Assembly: GCF_006517175.1 (NCBI RefSeq)
Contig: NZ_CP041186.1
Coordinates: forward strand, 7,467,074 to 7,531,073
Length of the DNA stretch: 64,000 bases
Direction: 5' to 3'
DNA from: Persicimonas caeni
GTDB lineage: Bacteria > Myxococcota_A > Bradymonadia > Bradymonadales > Bradymonadaceae
Positions 43,881 to 52,698 of the stretch are shown in pieces. Under the pieces are notes generated by a model, which had not been told where the DNA came from, did not search any database, and saw nothing but the letters and a program-made list of their open reading frames with translations. The stretch's first letter is position 1. Each line of letters starts with the position of its first letter. The position numbers were made by a program, and so were the translations under genes.

Positions 43881-46268
43881 CTATTCTTTGTCCTCGTCAT
43901 CCATCTCCAACGGCAACAGGTTGCCATTCTCGGCATCCTCACCGTTTTGGCGCAGCTCGCGCAGCATCTTGGCGACCTCTGGCAACACCTCGCCGGTGCG
44001 CACGTGGATGTCGCGCTGCGGGAAGGGAATTTCGATATCAGCTTTGTGCAGCGCGTCCCAGATGTCGAAGTAGATCAGTCCCTTGAGGCGAAACGGGCTG
44101 ACCTGACGGCAGTCGTAGTAGACGAGCAACTGGAAGTTGACCGAGCTGTCGCCGAAGCCGACAAGCCACACCTCGGGGTCGGGCTTCTGCAAGATGAGGT
44201 CGCAATTGGCGGCGGCGTCGAGGAGCACCTCTTTTACGTGCGACGGATCGGCGTTGTAGGTCACGCCCACGTCGATGCGCATGCGCACGTAGCTGTCGCG
44301 GAAGGTCCAGTTCGTGATCTGGCCACCGACGATCTCTTTGCTGGGGATGAGCATGTCGTAGTTGTCGGGCGTGCGGATGACCACGCTGCGTGCGCCGACT
44401 GCCTCGACGCGCCCGTAGGTGTCGCGCACGGTGATGAAGTCGCCCTTTTTGACCGAGCGGCCAAAGAGGATAATGAAGCCCGAGATGAGGTTTTCGGTCA
44501 GCGTCTGCAGACCGAAACCGATGCCCACCCCGAGGCTCGCCAGCACTACGGCGATGGCCGACAGGTTGACGCCGATCGCCGCCAACACCATCAAGAAGGC
44601 GATGACCACCAGCACGTAGCTCAGCAGGGTGTTGATGGCGTAGGCGATGCCCACGTCGACCGAAAACGCCGGGTACACCTTGGCGTTGAGGAACGCCTTG
44701 AGGATCTTGATGGCCAAGACGGTCCCGAAGACGATCAGGCCCACGGCGAGCACGTTGAACAGCGAGATCTGGACGTTGCCCGCGGCCAGAATCGGGGTGC
44801 GAAGCAGCGCGACGACCGCCTCGCGCACCGCCAGGAGGTCGAGAATGGTGACGATGACGATCAGGCCACCGGCCACGAACAAGAACTTTTCGAGGCTCGC
44901 AGCCAGGTGCGGCGGCCCGGTCTCGGCGGTACGGGTGCCCACCGCCTCCTCGGCGTCGATGGCTTCGGTGCGTTTGCGCAAAAACGCCTTGATGCCGTTG
45001 CCCACCACGAACGCAAAGATGACCAGCAAGATGATCGCGTAGCCGCGCGACAGGATGAAGGTCGAGGCGTTGTCGAAGCCTGCCGCGCGCATCAGCAACA
45101 GGAGCACGGTCACCGAGAGCAACCAGTGGTAGTACCGGTCGATGGTCTCCCGGAAAAAGGAGTAGATGCGCGAGCCTTCGTACGCCGGCAGGAGCGCCAT
45201 GACCGACGGTTGCACAAAGAACAGGTAGACCGGCACGAAGGCAACGGTCAACTCCAGGCAGAAACGCACGAAGTAGAAGACCTGACGGTGGTACTCGAAC
45301 GTCTCGATGGCGGCCAGGGCGAGGAGAAACCCGAAGATGAGCCGGGTGACCCAGATCGCGTAGGTCTCGAGGCGAAGGGCGTGCTCGTCGGCGACGTCGA
45401 TTAGCCGGCCGCTAAACGTGACGACGAACGCCGCATGGATGGCTCGGTACGCAACGCCCAGCCACAGAGCCCGGGTCAAGAACAGACTCCAAGGAGACTG
45501 CTGCGCGAGCGCTTGGATGGGAAAGTAGCTCAGGATCACCAGCGACAGCAGCGGGGCTACCCGCCCCGAGACCAACACCAGCGCGCGGAGTCCCTGGGTG
45601 GCCGCGCGCGAGATATCGATGTGGATGCGCGCCTGCCAACGCTTCGACCACTTCAAAAAGGCGCGGTCGAGCAGGGCGAACACGATGGTGAGTATGAGGG
45701 CGACCAGCGCCGGAAATAGCTCGAAGGCGATCTCGCGCGGGCTCATCTGCTGGAAGCGCTGTGGCGCACGGGTGACGCGTTCGCCGAGGCCGTCGAGATC
45801 GGCGAGCACCATGTCGGGCAAGGCGCTCGTAAACCCGAGGTCTTGGCGTTCGAGGAAGCCTTCGAAATTGCGCTCTAGGATGCGCTTGGCCTTCTCGGCG
45901 CCCGGCTCGAGCGATTGGACCTGCACGGCGAGTGTTTCGGCCGAGAGAGGTTCGTCGTCTTTTTGAGCCTCGGTGGTGTCTTTGGGCTTTTGTTCGGCTT
46001 CTTGTTGTCCGGCCTGAGCCTTCTGGGACTCGGCTGATTTTTGATCAGTCGTTTCTTGCTCAGTCGTTTGTTGCTCAGTTGTTCCTGGCTCGGACGGAGC
46101 CGAGAACTCGGGCGGATTGGACTGGAAGAACTCAGTGGGCGACTCGCAGCCGGCCACCGCGAAGACGAGGAAGGCGACGAGCAGCAGGCTCGAGAAGCGC
46201 AAAGCGTGTCGAAGTGGAGCACGGGAATGCGAGGCGCGTTCGCCTTGGTTGTCACGAGAGAAGAACAT
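43881..46268 (-). CDS. Large mechanosensitive (MscS-family) channel with lipoprotein-like signal
   Basis: The 795-residue protein ends in an MscS channel domain: the pore helix with a Gly/Ala-rich ALGVGIGFGLQTLTENLISGF-like segment (given here in part as ASLGVGIGFGLQ), then the beta domain GRVEAVGARSVVIRTPDN and the alpha/beta domain ending near residue 770. About 11 membrane helices precede it. The N-terminus is unusual. From ATG 46268 it reads as a signal peptide with a lipobox (LVFAVAGC), then a Gln/Glu/Ser-rich linker and a periplasmic part of about 100 residues. The ATG 46268 start is chosen because it gives the signal; an in-frame ATG at 46379 adds 37 residues. MscK-like channels have a long periplasmic start, but not a lipobox. 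It protects against osmotic down-shock. Confidence 0.82.
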   Translation of the reverse strand: MFFSRDNQGERASHSRAPLRHALRFSSLLLVAFLVFAVAGCESPTEFFQSNPPEFSAPSEPGTTEQQTTEQETTDQKSAESQKAQAGQQEAEQKPKDTTEAQKDDEPLSAETLAVQVQSLEPGAEKAKRILERNFEGFLERQDLGFTSALPDMVLADLDGLGERVTRAPQRFQQMSPREIAFELFPALVALILTIVFALLDRAFLKWSKRWQARIHIDISRAATQGLRALVLVSGRVAPLLSLVILSYFPIQALAQQSPWSLFLTRALWLGVAYRAIHAAFVVTFSGRLIDVADEHALRLETYAIWVTRLIFGFLLALAAIETFEYHRQVFYFVRFCLELTVAFVPVYLFFVQPSVMALLPAYEGSRIYSFFRETIDRYYHWLLSVTVLLLLMRAAGFDNASTFILSRGYAIILLVIFAFVVGNGIKAFLRKRTEAIDAEEAVGTRTAETGPPHLAASLEKFLFVAGGLIVIVTILDLLAVREAVVALLRTPILAAGNVQISLFNVLAVGLIVFGTVLAIKILKAFLNAKVYPAFSVDVGIAYAINTLLSYVLVVIAFLMVLAAIGVNLSAIAVVLASLGVGIGFGLQTLTENLISGFIILFGRSVKKGDFITVRDTYGRVEAVGARSVVIRTPDNYDMLIPSKEIVGGQITNWTFRDSYVRMRIDVGVTYNADPSHVKEVLLDAAANCDLILQKPDPEVWLVGFGDSSVNFQLLVYYDCRQVSPFRLKGLIYFDIWDALHKADIEIPFPQRDIHVRTGEVLPEVAKMLRELRQNGEDAENGNLLPLEMDDEDKE

Positions 46269-46450
46269 CAAGGTCTCGTGGCGGTGGTAACTGGTCTCCC
46301 GGAAGTACCACTTTCCGAGACGCTTGGAAAGCAGATGCTCACGAAGTTGCTTGACCAGCTTTGGGCTGTTATAAGACACTTCGTTGTAATTGAGACGACG
46401 TAATACCCTGCATCCAACTACGTAAAGCGGGTAACTTCGAGAGGAGATTC

Positions 46451-46960
46451 ATGATGAAATTCGCCCGATTTTTCAGCACGGTTTTGATCGCGCTGCTCTT
46501 CGCCTCGTCCGCAGTGGCGCAGGACGCCCAGCCGATCGAGAACGAAGAGTTCGGCGTCACGATCACGCCGCCGGCGAAATGGGAGGTTACCCAGGGCAAT
46601 GATAAAGCCGTGGCCAGCTTCAAGCACAAGCCCTCGCAGAGCCAGATCGAGGTCGTGGGCACCAAGCTGATGACCCCGGACGTGGCCGACGTCTTCTTCA
46701 AGACGTTCCACAAGACGCTGACCGAGTCGAACTTCGAGCAGGCCTCGCAAAAAGAAGCCACCATCGGTGGCATCGAAGGCACGCAGACCATCTACAAGTT
46801 CACTCACTCGGGCGTCACCCTGGAAGTGGTTATCTTCCAGTTCATCAAAGACTCGAGCGCTTGGTTGGCCGTGGGCTACATGCAGGACACCGAGAAGGCC
46901 GAGTACATGGACGACTTCACCTCGGTCATCGAGAACATGAAGTTCGCCAAGGCCGAGTAA
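46451..46960 (+). CDS. Secreted PsbP/DcrB-like protein, copy 1
   Basis: The 169-residue protein has a signal peptide (cleavage after AVAQD, about residue 24) and a domain resembling the PsbP/DcrB/DUF1795 family: ENEEFGVTITPPAKWEV near residue 30, KTLTESNFEQASQKEATIGG, the GIEGTQTIYKF strand and the final DDFTSVIENMKF helix. In other bacteria this fold is periplasmic or lipid-anchored with poorly known roles. GAGGAG precedes ATG 46451; the next codon, 46454, is also ATG. It is followed by a similar gene at 47175, so the two are paralogues. Confidence 0.7.
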   Translation: MMKFARFFSTVLIALLFASSAVAQDAQPIENEEFGVTITPPAKWEVTQGNDKAVASFKHKPSQSQIEVVGTKLMTPDVADVFFKTFHKTLTESNFEQASQKEATIGGIEGTQTIYKFTHSGVTLEVVIFQFIKDSSAWLAVGYMQDTEKAEYMDDFTSVIENMKFAKAE

Positions 46961-46999
46961 GGCGTCGCGACGCCGACAGGCCTGAAGAACGTGACGAGG

Positions 47000-47040
47000 C
47001 AGCCCCGACGGATCCGATTCCGCCGGGGCTGTCGTCGTTT
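47000..47040 (+). terminator. Probable terminator after the first PsbP-like gene
   Basis: CAGCCCCG (47000-47007) pairs with CGGGGCTG (47024-47031); inside it, CGG and CCG extend the stem. A short T-run (GTCGTTTT) follows. Moderate support. Confidence 0.6.
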
Positions 47041-47174
47041 TACGTCATGCACGTGCCAAGTTGACCGTGCGGACAATTTTGCCGAAGTTTTGAAGAATCC
47101 CGACTTGCCGTACGTTTAAAGTGAGTCAGGATGCGCCCGCTTGATGGGCGGTCAACGTGAGCTGAGGAGTCAAA

Positions 47175-47705
47175 ATGCGCAGATGGTTTCTGAATATGCT
47201 GGTTCTCTTGATGAGCTTGGGCCTCGCATCGAGCGCCATGGCCCAGGAGGACGACAAGCCCGACATGCGGGCGAAGGTCATCAAGGACAAAGAGAGCGGT
47301 GTGTCGGTGACTCGTCCGGAGGGTTGGGTCAACGGCAAGAAGAAGAGCGGCGGGACCATCGCCGTCTTTCGAGCCGCGGGGGACGAAGAGGCCCAGATCG
47401 ACGTGCTCGTCAGCCCCCTGAAGCGCGAGAGCGCGGCCACGGCCTTCTTCACCTCGTTTCACGCCAACCTTCACAAGACCGGCTTCGCCAAACGTGAAGT
47501 GCGAAAAGAGGCGACCTACAAGGGCAAAAAGGGCCTGGAGACCGAATACGGCGCGAAGTCAGGAAAACGTCAGTTCCGCCTGATTGTCTGGCAGTACCAC
47601 CAGGGGAGCAACGCCATCATCGTCAGCGGCTTCTTTCCGGCCGAGGGTCGAGACAAGTACTACGCCGACTTCCAAAAAGTCCTCAACGCACTCGTTTTCG
47701 AATAA
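47175..47705 (+). CDS. Secreted PsbP/DcrB-like protein, copy 2
   Basis: The 176-residue protein has a signal peptide (cleavage after AMAQE, about residue 24) and the same domain as the neighbouring gene (KESGVSVTRPEGWVNGKKK, FFTSFHANLHKTGFAKREVR with a kept Glu-Ala-Thr step, and a final DFQKVLNALVF). The two are recognisable paralogues at low identity. It lies 214 bases after the first. Its 3' end overlaps the stop end of the matrixin-like gene on the other strand by 23 bases (47683-47705). Confidence 0.7.
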   Translation: MRRWFLNMLVLLMSLGLASSAMAQEDDKPDMRAKVIKDKESGVSVTRPEGWVNGKKKSGGTIAVFRAAGDEEAQIDVLVSPLKRESAATAFFTSFHANLHKTGFAKREVRKEATYKGKKGLETEYGAKSGKRQFRLIVWQYHQGSNAIIVSGFFPAEGRDKYYADFQKVLNALVFE

Positions 47706-48795
47706 CCCGACGGCGGGCGGCGGTAAAACATGCCGCCGCGACCACCCACCACAGGCTCGGCAGCACGCTGCGCTGGCTGCCGGTGCTCGCGCACGTCGGC
47801 TCGTCCGGCGCCGCGATACGCTCGCAGTGCGCGAGGTCAGCCACCAAGAGTCCCTCGGTGCACCGATAGCCGTCGGGGCAGTCGTCCGCCTCAGCCTCGC
47901 AGGTTACGGTGCAGTAGCCGAAATCTCCGGGGTTGGGGGCGAGTACACATGCCTCCTCACACACCAACCGATCGAGCGCGCAAGCCTCTCCCACCTCACC
48001 GCGCGTCTCTCGACACAACCTCAAACTCTCGACCATGTCACAACGGTGACCGAGCGCGCAGTCGCGTCCGCTGGAGCACTCGTCGCGCGGCGTAGCGACC
48101 TCGTAGATCGCGCAGAGGCCGAGCTTGTCATCGACTGCGAGGGTGCGCATGCCGCCGTCGCCTCGGTAGGACGGGGCCATGGTCGCCAGCGTGTCATCGG
48201 TGTGGGAGAGGCCGAGCACATGGCCTAACTCGTGGGTGAGGACGCTCTCGACGTCGACGGTGAGGCGGTGCTCACCACTCGGGTCGGTGTAGGCCGGCTG
48301 AAAGGGGCGTGGCTCGGGCGACCAGTCGTAGTCGGCGCTGTTCAGAAAGACGGTACGGTTGGGATACTCGTCGACGCACCCGAGCTTGGTGAAGCCGACC
48401 GTCTGGGGCAGAAAGCAGGTCGCATTTTGGGGAGAGGTAAATAAAAACGGGATCTCTCCGGGGCCAACCTCATCGAGCGACGGGCGGTGGCCTGCGTAGA
48501 CGACCTGCGCCGAGGCACAGGGCACGTCCGTCCAACTCGCCGCGGCGTTTCGGGCGGCCCGTTCGACCTGCTCGAAACTCACTCCGGCAGGTGCCTCTCC
48601 CAAAAAGACAAATCGAACCGGAAAGTCTTCGACCGGTATAGGCCAGCCGTTCTCGACGAACCAGCCATAGCCAAGCCAAGGCTGTTGCTGCGCGGGGGGC
48701 TCGGCCCACGTGCTTGCCTGCACGTTGGTCGCGCCGGCGCAGAGGAGGGTGGCAGCCAAGAGGCCCGTGATGGTGTGGGAGGGTCGGAACATCAT
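47683..48795 (-). CDS. Matrixin-like zinc metalloprotease with MYXO-CTERM-like tail
   Basis: The 370-residue exported protein has a signal peptide (about residues 1-26, ending NVQAS) and a metalloprotease domain with the zinc motif HELGHVLGLSHTDD (HExxHxxGxxH) and a following DKLGLCAIY segment, the pattern of matrixin and related metzincins. The Met-turn is probably the ATMAP just after the motif. The second half is Cys-rich (CSSGRDCALGHRCD and later repeats), resembling small EGF-like modules. It ends with a Cys, a hydrophobic stretch and a RRRVIRKRVR tail like a MYXO-CTERM signal, so surface anchoring and processing are likely. Two ATG codons (48795 and 48792) are possible starts. Longer readings to 48873 lack a signal. 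It may degrade extracellular or prey protein. Confidence 0.82.
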   Translation of the reverse strand: MMFRPSHTITGLLAATLLCAGATNVQASTWAEPPAQQQPWLGYGWFVENGWPIPVEDFPVRFVFLGEAPAGVSFEQVERAARNAAASWTDVPCASAQVVYAGHRPSLDEVGPGEIPFLFTSPQNATCFLPQTVGFTKLGCVDEYPNRTVFLNSADYDWSPEPRPFQPAYTDPSGEHRLTVDVESVLTHELGHVLGLSHTDDTLATMAPSYRGDGGMRTLAVDDKLGLCAIYEVATPRDECSSGRDCALGHRCDMVESLRLCRETRGEVGEACALDRLVCEEACVLAPNPGDFGYCTVTCEAEADDCPDGYRCTEGLLVADLAHCERIAAPDEPTCASTGSQRSVLPSLWWVVAAACFTAARRRVIRKRVR

Positions 48796-48957
48796 AGTCG
48801 TCGCAGCGGCGTACGGGAACACGCTACGACTATAGACGAAGGCCAAGCAGAAACCGAGGCGACAGATATTCAAATTAATTTAGATCCCTTTCCAAGCCTG
48901 CGCGTTGAACCACATCAACGGCAATCAAACGGTCCCGTCAACGACACGGAGCAAAAG

Positions 48958-50406
48958 ATGAAACGGCTTGGAACCATCGCAGTCATCGCAGGGCTTCTTC
49001 TGGCAACCGCGCTCTTCTACAGGCTGCGCCCCGAGGAGACACCACCCGAGACGACCGAGGTCAAGGTCACCAAGCCTACGCCGGTGCCGGTCAAACAGGA
49101 GCCGACGCCAACCACGCACGCTGCCGCCGACGGAACCCTCGAGCTCGAGGCGGGCATCTCGCACGGCTATATCGCCAGCGCGAACGCCGAGGACGTCTAC
49201 GCTGCGATCGATATCTCGGCCAAAGAGATTGAAGGCGGCACTCGCCCGCCGCTGAACCTCGCGGTGGTCATCGACCGGTCGGGCTCGATGCGCGGCAGCA
49301 AGCTCGAGTACGCCAAGCGTGCCGCCATGCGCCTGGTCGACGAGCTCGAGCCGCACGACCGCCTGTCGATCATCTCGTACGCCAGCGGGGTGTCCGTCGA
49401 TATCTCTTCGCGAAAGGCGACTCGGGCCGCCAAGGCGAGCATGCGCGCCGCCGTCCAGCAGATCTACGCCGGTGGAGGGACCAATATCAGCGGCGGCTAC
49501 AGCCGTGGCTTCCAAGAGGTGCAGCGCTGGAAGACCGAGGAGAGCGTCAACCGCGTGGTGCTGTTGTCCGACGGCAAGGCAACCGTGGGCGTGACCAACC
49601 CTTACTCGCTCGAGAGCATGGCGCGCACCAACCTGCAGCAGGGCGTCTCGCTGACCACCATGGGAGTGGGCCTCGACTACAACGAAGATTTAATGGCCGG
49701 CATGGCAGACCAGGGCGCCGGCAATTACTACTTTATCGACCAGCCCAACACGGTCGTCTCCATCTTCGAGTCCGAGTTCGACGGGCTGGCCAAGACCGTG
49801 GCCAGAAACACGTCTCTGGTCATCTCCTTGGCCGAGGGCGTCGACGTCGAGAACCTGTACGGCTTCTCCTTCGAGCGCTCCGATAACCAAGTCATGGTCG
49901 CGCTGGCCGAGTTCCAGTCGGGCGAGAAGAAGAACATTTTGCTCAAGCTCAAGACCAGCGCCAAGAGCGCGGGCAAACTGCCCGTCATGGACATCGACCT
50001 GAGCTATGAGGATGTCACCGACGACGGCGCCAAAAACCAGAACGTCGCGCTCAGCTCGGTGGTCACTGACGACATTGCCAAGACCAAGACCGAGATCAAC
50101 GTCGACGTCATCTCGCGCGTCCAGCAGGTCGAGGTCGCCGAGAGCCTCAAAGAGGCGATGGTCGCCTACGACCGCGGTGACAAGGCGCAGGCACAGCAGG
50201 TCCTCGAAAAGCGTCGCTCCTCGCTTCGCCGAGCGCGCAAAAAATACGACCTCCAAGAGCCCGCCTTCGCCGAAGCCGAGAGCGAATTGGCCGAGACGGC
50301 CAACGACATGGATCGGTACGACTCTTCGAGCAACAGCGGAAAGCGCATGATCAAGAAGAAGAAGGCGCGCGGACGCATGATCCTTCTCGACAAGACGAGC
50401 TTCTAA
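48958..50406 (+). CDS. Membrane-anchored von Willebrand factor A (VWA) domain protein
   Basis: The 482-residue protein has one N-terminal hydrophobic helix (IAVIAGLLLATALFY, residues 6-20), which is either a signal anchor or a signal peptide, then a Pro/Thr-rich linker. The VWA domain spans about residues 95-275, with the MIDAS metal site in DRSGSMRGSK, the Thr in GGGTNISGGYSRG and the Asp in LLSDGKATVG. A C-terminal helical, Lys-rich section (from about residue 380) follows and ends in KKKKARGRMILLDKTSF. The domain mediates metal-dependent protein binding. GGAG six bases upstream of ATG 48958 sets the start. The longer frame from 48487 is a shadow of the metalloprotease gene. It lies upstream of the coiled-coil membrane protein, perhaps with it in an operon. 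Confidence 0.85.
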   Translation: MKRLGTIAVIAGLLLATALFYRLRPEETPPETTEVKVTKPTPVPVKQEPTPTTHAAADGTLELEAGISHGYIASANAEDVYAAIDISAKEIEGGTRPPLNLAVVIDRSGSMRGSKLEYAKRAAMRLVDELEPHDRLSIISYASGVSVDISSRKATRAAKASMRAAVQQIYAGGGTNISGGYSRGFQEVQRWKTEESVNRVVLLSDGKATVGVTNPYSLESMARTNLQQGVSLTTMGVGLDYNEDLMAGMADQGAGNYYFIDQPNTVVSIFESEFDGLAKTVARNTSLVISLAEGVDVENLYGFSFERSDNQVMVALAEFQSGEKKNILLKLKTSAKSAGKLPVMDIDLSYEDVTDDGAKNQNVALSSVVTDDIAKTKTEINVDVISRVQQVEVAESLKEAMVAYDRGDKAQAQQVLEKRRSSLRRARKKYDLQEPAFAEAESELAETANDMDRYDSSSNSGKRMIKKKKARGRMILLDKTSF

Positions 50407-50460
50407 GCGGTCACGGGCGCCCGAATACTGCACTTTTCGATAGCTGCGAGGAGAAGAAAA

Positions 50461-51789
50461 ATGTCTGCAAGCGCGACACTCAAACACGAAGACACCTTCG
50501 AACGAGATATCTTGGGACTCATCGGCGGCGGGTTCGCCGCCGGCATCGTGGCAAGCTTGCTCGAGCTCGTCGTCGGCCGCGAGGTTCAGGCGCTGACCGC
50601 GCTCAGCTTTGCGGCGGTGGTGGGCCTGGTGATCAACGGGCTCGACCCGCGCGAAGACACCGCGATGATGCGATTAATCTTGGCATTGGCCGGTGGCGTC
50701 ATGATGGGCGGACTGGCTGGGGTGGGCGTCTGGGGCGCGCCGATGTGGGCGGCGGCCATCGGCGGCGGTTTCTTGGGGGCGGCGCTGACCTTCGATCGCG
50801 CCCAATCCCTGGGCCGAAAGCTGTGGACCTGGGGCATCTTTGCCGCAGCGCTGCCCGCCGGGGTGTTCACCGCCGAGACCTTGTTCGCCACCGGGTTTAT
50901 GCAGCCGCTCGACGTGATGTTGGTGCGCGAGGCGCTCGCCGGCGGCGCATGGGGGCTGTTTTTGGCGGTTGCCGCGGGCATGAGCGACCTGGAGTGGGAG
51001 CATAACTCGGTTATCAGCGACTTGGACGAGGCCATCGCACGCCATCGCGACCCGGTGCGTGACTATTTGGAGTCGGCCAAGGAATTGTACCGACAGATCA
51101 CCCGCGAGTGCGAACGCGCCGAGCAGGACGACACGCGACGGCGCGCCGTCGAGATCGCGACGGATACCGTTGGGTCGCTGCTCAGGTTTGCCAGCCGCTT
51201 CGAGGAACTACGCGACACGCTCCGGCGCTCGGGCGGCGAGAGGTTGAGCCGGCGCCTCGAGCGCATGGAGCGCCGACTCGACGATGTGAAAGACGCCTCG
51301 CTTCGGCGAGAGTTGGAGCAATCGCGCGCCCACATTCTGCAACAGGTGCAGATGCGACAGCGTCTCGAGCTTGCCTGTGCGCGTCTCGAGTCGAGATTGC
51401 AGCGCAGCGTGACCACGCTCGAAAAGCTTCACCTGACGTTGGTCCAACATGCGACCAGCGCGACCAATGATGCCGGGTTGACCGAGGCCTTGTCGCGGCT
51501 CGAGCAGTTGGCCGACGAGGTCGAGCTCAAGAGTCTGTCGGTTGACGAGCTGTGCGAGATGGAGGCATTAGAGGCCAGCGAGGCGAACGCGGCCCCGGCC
51601 GAGCAGGACCAGCAAGAGCAGAGCCAACAAGGCCAGGGCGCGGACGGGGAGCTTGACGTTTCCCCCGAAGGTGCTGATGGTGATCTCTCCACGGAACCCA
51701 CCAACGACCCGGATTCGCCAGGCGCTTCCGACCACCGAGACGAGAGCAAGTATGAGCACGTCGTCTGCGAACAAGACTCATCGTGCTGA
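50461..51789 (+). CDS. Membrane protein with long coiled-coil C-terminal region
   Basis: The 442-residue protein starts with five or six hydrophobic helices (about residues 15-170; for example LGLIGGGFAAGIVASLLELVV), followed by a helical segment with strong heptad-like pattern up to about residue 370 (RLEELR, RLERMERRLDDVK, SRLQRSVTTLEKLHLTL). The final 70 residues are Gln/Glu/Ser-rich and end in DSSC. I do not recognise the family. A membrane-tethered rod acting as a scaffold is a plausible inference. It starts at ATG 50461, 54 bases after the VWA gene, and its last 38 bases overlap the start of the PHP gene. Confidence 0.65.
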   Translation: MSASATLKHEDTFERDILGLIGGGFAAGIVASLLELVVGREVQALTALSFAAVVGLVINGLDPREDTAMMRLILALAGGVMMGGLAGVGVWGAPMWAAAIGGGFLGAALTFDRAQSLGRKLWTWGIFAAALPAGVFTAETLFATGFMQPLDVMLVREALAGGAWGLFLAVAAGMSDLEWEHNSVISDLDEAIARHRDPVRDYLESAKELYRQITRECERAEQDDTRRRAVEIATDTVGSLLRFASRFEELRDTLRRSGGERLSRRLERMERRLDDVKDASLRRELEQSRAHILQQVQMRQRLELACARLESRLQRSVTTLEKLHLTLVQHATSATNDAGLTEALSRLEQLADEVELKSLSVDELCEMEALEASEANAAPAEQDQQEQSQQGQGADGELDVSPEGADGDLSTEPTNDPDSPGASDHRDESKYEHVVCEQDSSC

Positions 51790-52594
51790 AATCCACTCCC
51801 ACTCCACCGCCAGCGACGGGGCGTATGCTCCGTCGCGGGTCGCCGAGTTATGCCATCAGCGCGGCGTCGAGGTCTGGTCATTGACCGATCACGATAACTG
51901 CAATGGATGCACCGAAGCGCGCGAGGCGGCCGAGTCGCTGGGCATCACCTTTATCTCGGGCATCGAGATCAGCGCCTACCACGACACCTCGGTGCACGTG
52001 CTCGGCTACGGCGTCGACACCGAGGGCGACGTCATCCAAGACTACTCCGAGCGACGCTTCGAGAGCCGGCGGGAGCGCATGCGCCAGATGATCGCGCGGC
52101 TCGATGACCTGGGGGTCGACATCAGCTTCGAGGCGGTCGCCGACATCGCCCAAGACGCCATCATGGGCCGGCCCCACTTGGCGCGCGCGCTCGTCGCGGC
52201 CGGCGAAGTCGGTAGTGTCAACGAAGCCTTCGACCGCTACCTGCATACCGGCGGGCCCGCCCACGTATCGATGGGGTGGCCGTCGGTCGAAAACGCAATC
52301 GACCTCATCCATCGCGCCGGCGGGATCGCAATTCTGGCCCATCCCGGCCAATACGACCTCGACGACGACATCGGAGACTGGATCGACGCCGGCCTCGACG
52401 GCATCGAGGCGATTCACCCCCAACACAATCGCCAGGCGCGCCGCCGCTATGCCAAAATGGCCCGCGGATTCGGCGTGCTGAGCACCGCCAGCAGCGATTT
52501 TCACGGCAACCGCGACCGCTTCGCCCATTTCGGTAACGTGCCGTTCCCGGTCAACTGGCTCGACGCCTTCCTGGAGCGGCTGGGCGTTTCCTGA
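51752..52594 (+). CDS. PHP-domain phosphoesterase (RNase AM/YciV-like)
   Basis: The 280-residue protein is of the PHP family, whose metal-dependent members hydrolyse phosphoesters, including 5' nucleotides of RNA ends (RNase AM) and histidinol phosphate. The ligand motifs are visible: IHSHSTASDGAYAPS, SLTDHDNCNGC, GIEISAYHDTSVHVLGYG, ILAHPGQYD, and SSDFHGNRDRFAHFG. The start ATG 51752 lies inside the previous gene, overlapping its end by 38 bases, and gives a first block MSTSSANKTHRAEIHSHS like family members. The 33-residue extension upstream of it in frame has no support. The gene is followed after 104 bases by sppA. Confidence 0.85.
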   Translation: MSTSSANKTHRAEIHSHSTASDGAYAPSRVAELCHQRGVEVWSLTDHDNCNGCTEAREAAESLGITFISGIEISAYHDTSVHVLGYGVDTEGDVIQDYSERRFESRRERMRQMIARLDDLGVDISFEAVADIAQDAIMGRPHLARALVAAGEVGSVNEAFDRYLHTGGPAHVSMGWPSVENAIDLIHRAGGIAILAHPGQYDLDDDIGDWIDAGLDGIEAIHPQHNRQARRRYAKMARGFGVLSTASSDFHGNRDRFAHFGNVPFPVNWLDAFLERLGVS

Positions 52595-52698
52595 CGTTTG
52601 GCACTTGCACAGTTGGCTGCAGTTTGGTCGAATTTGGCCGCCTATTGCCTTGATTGGGCTCATTGGGGCCAAATTTATCCGATTAGCGCGTGTGAGTG

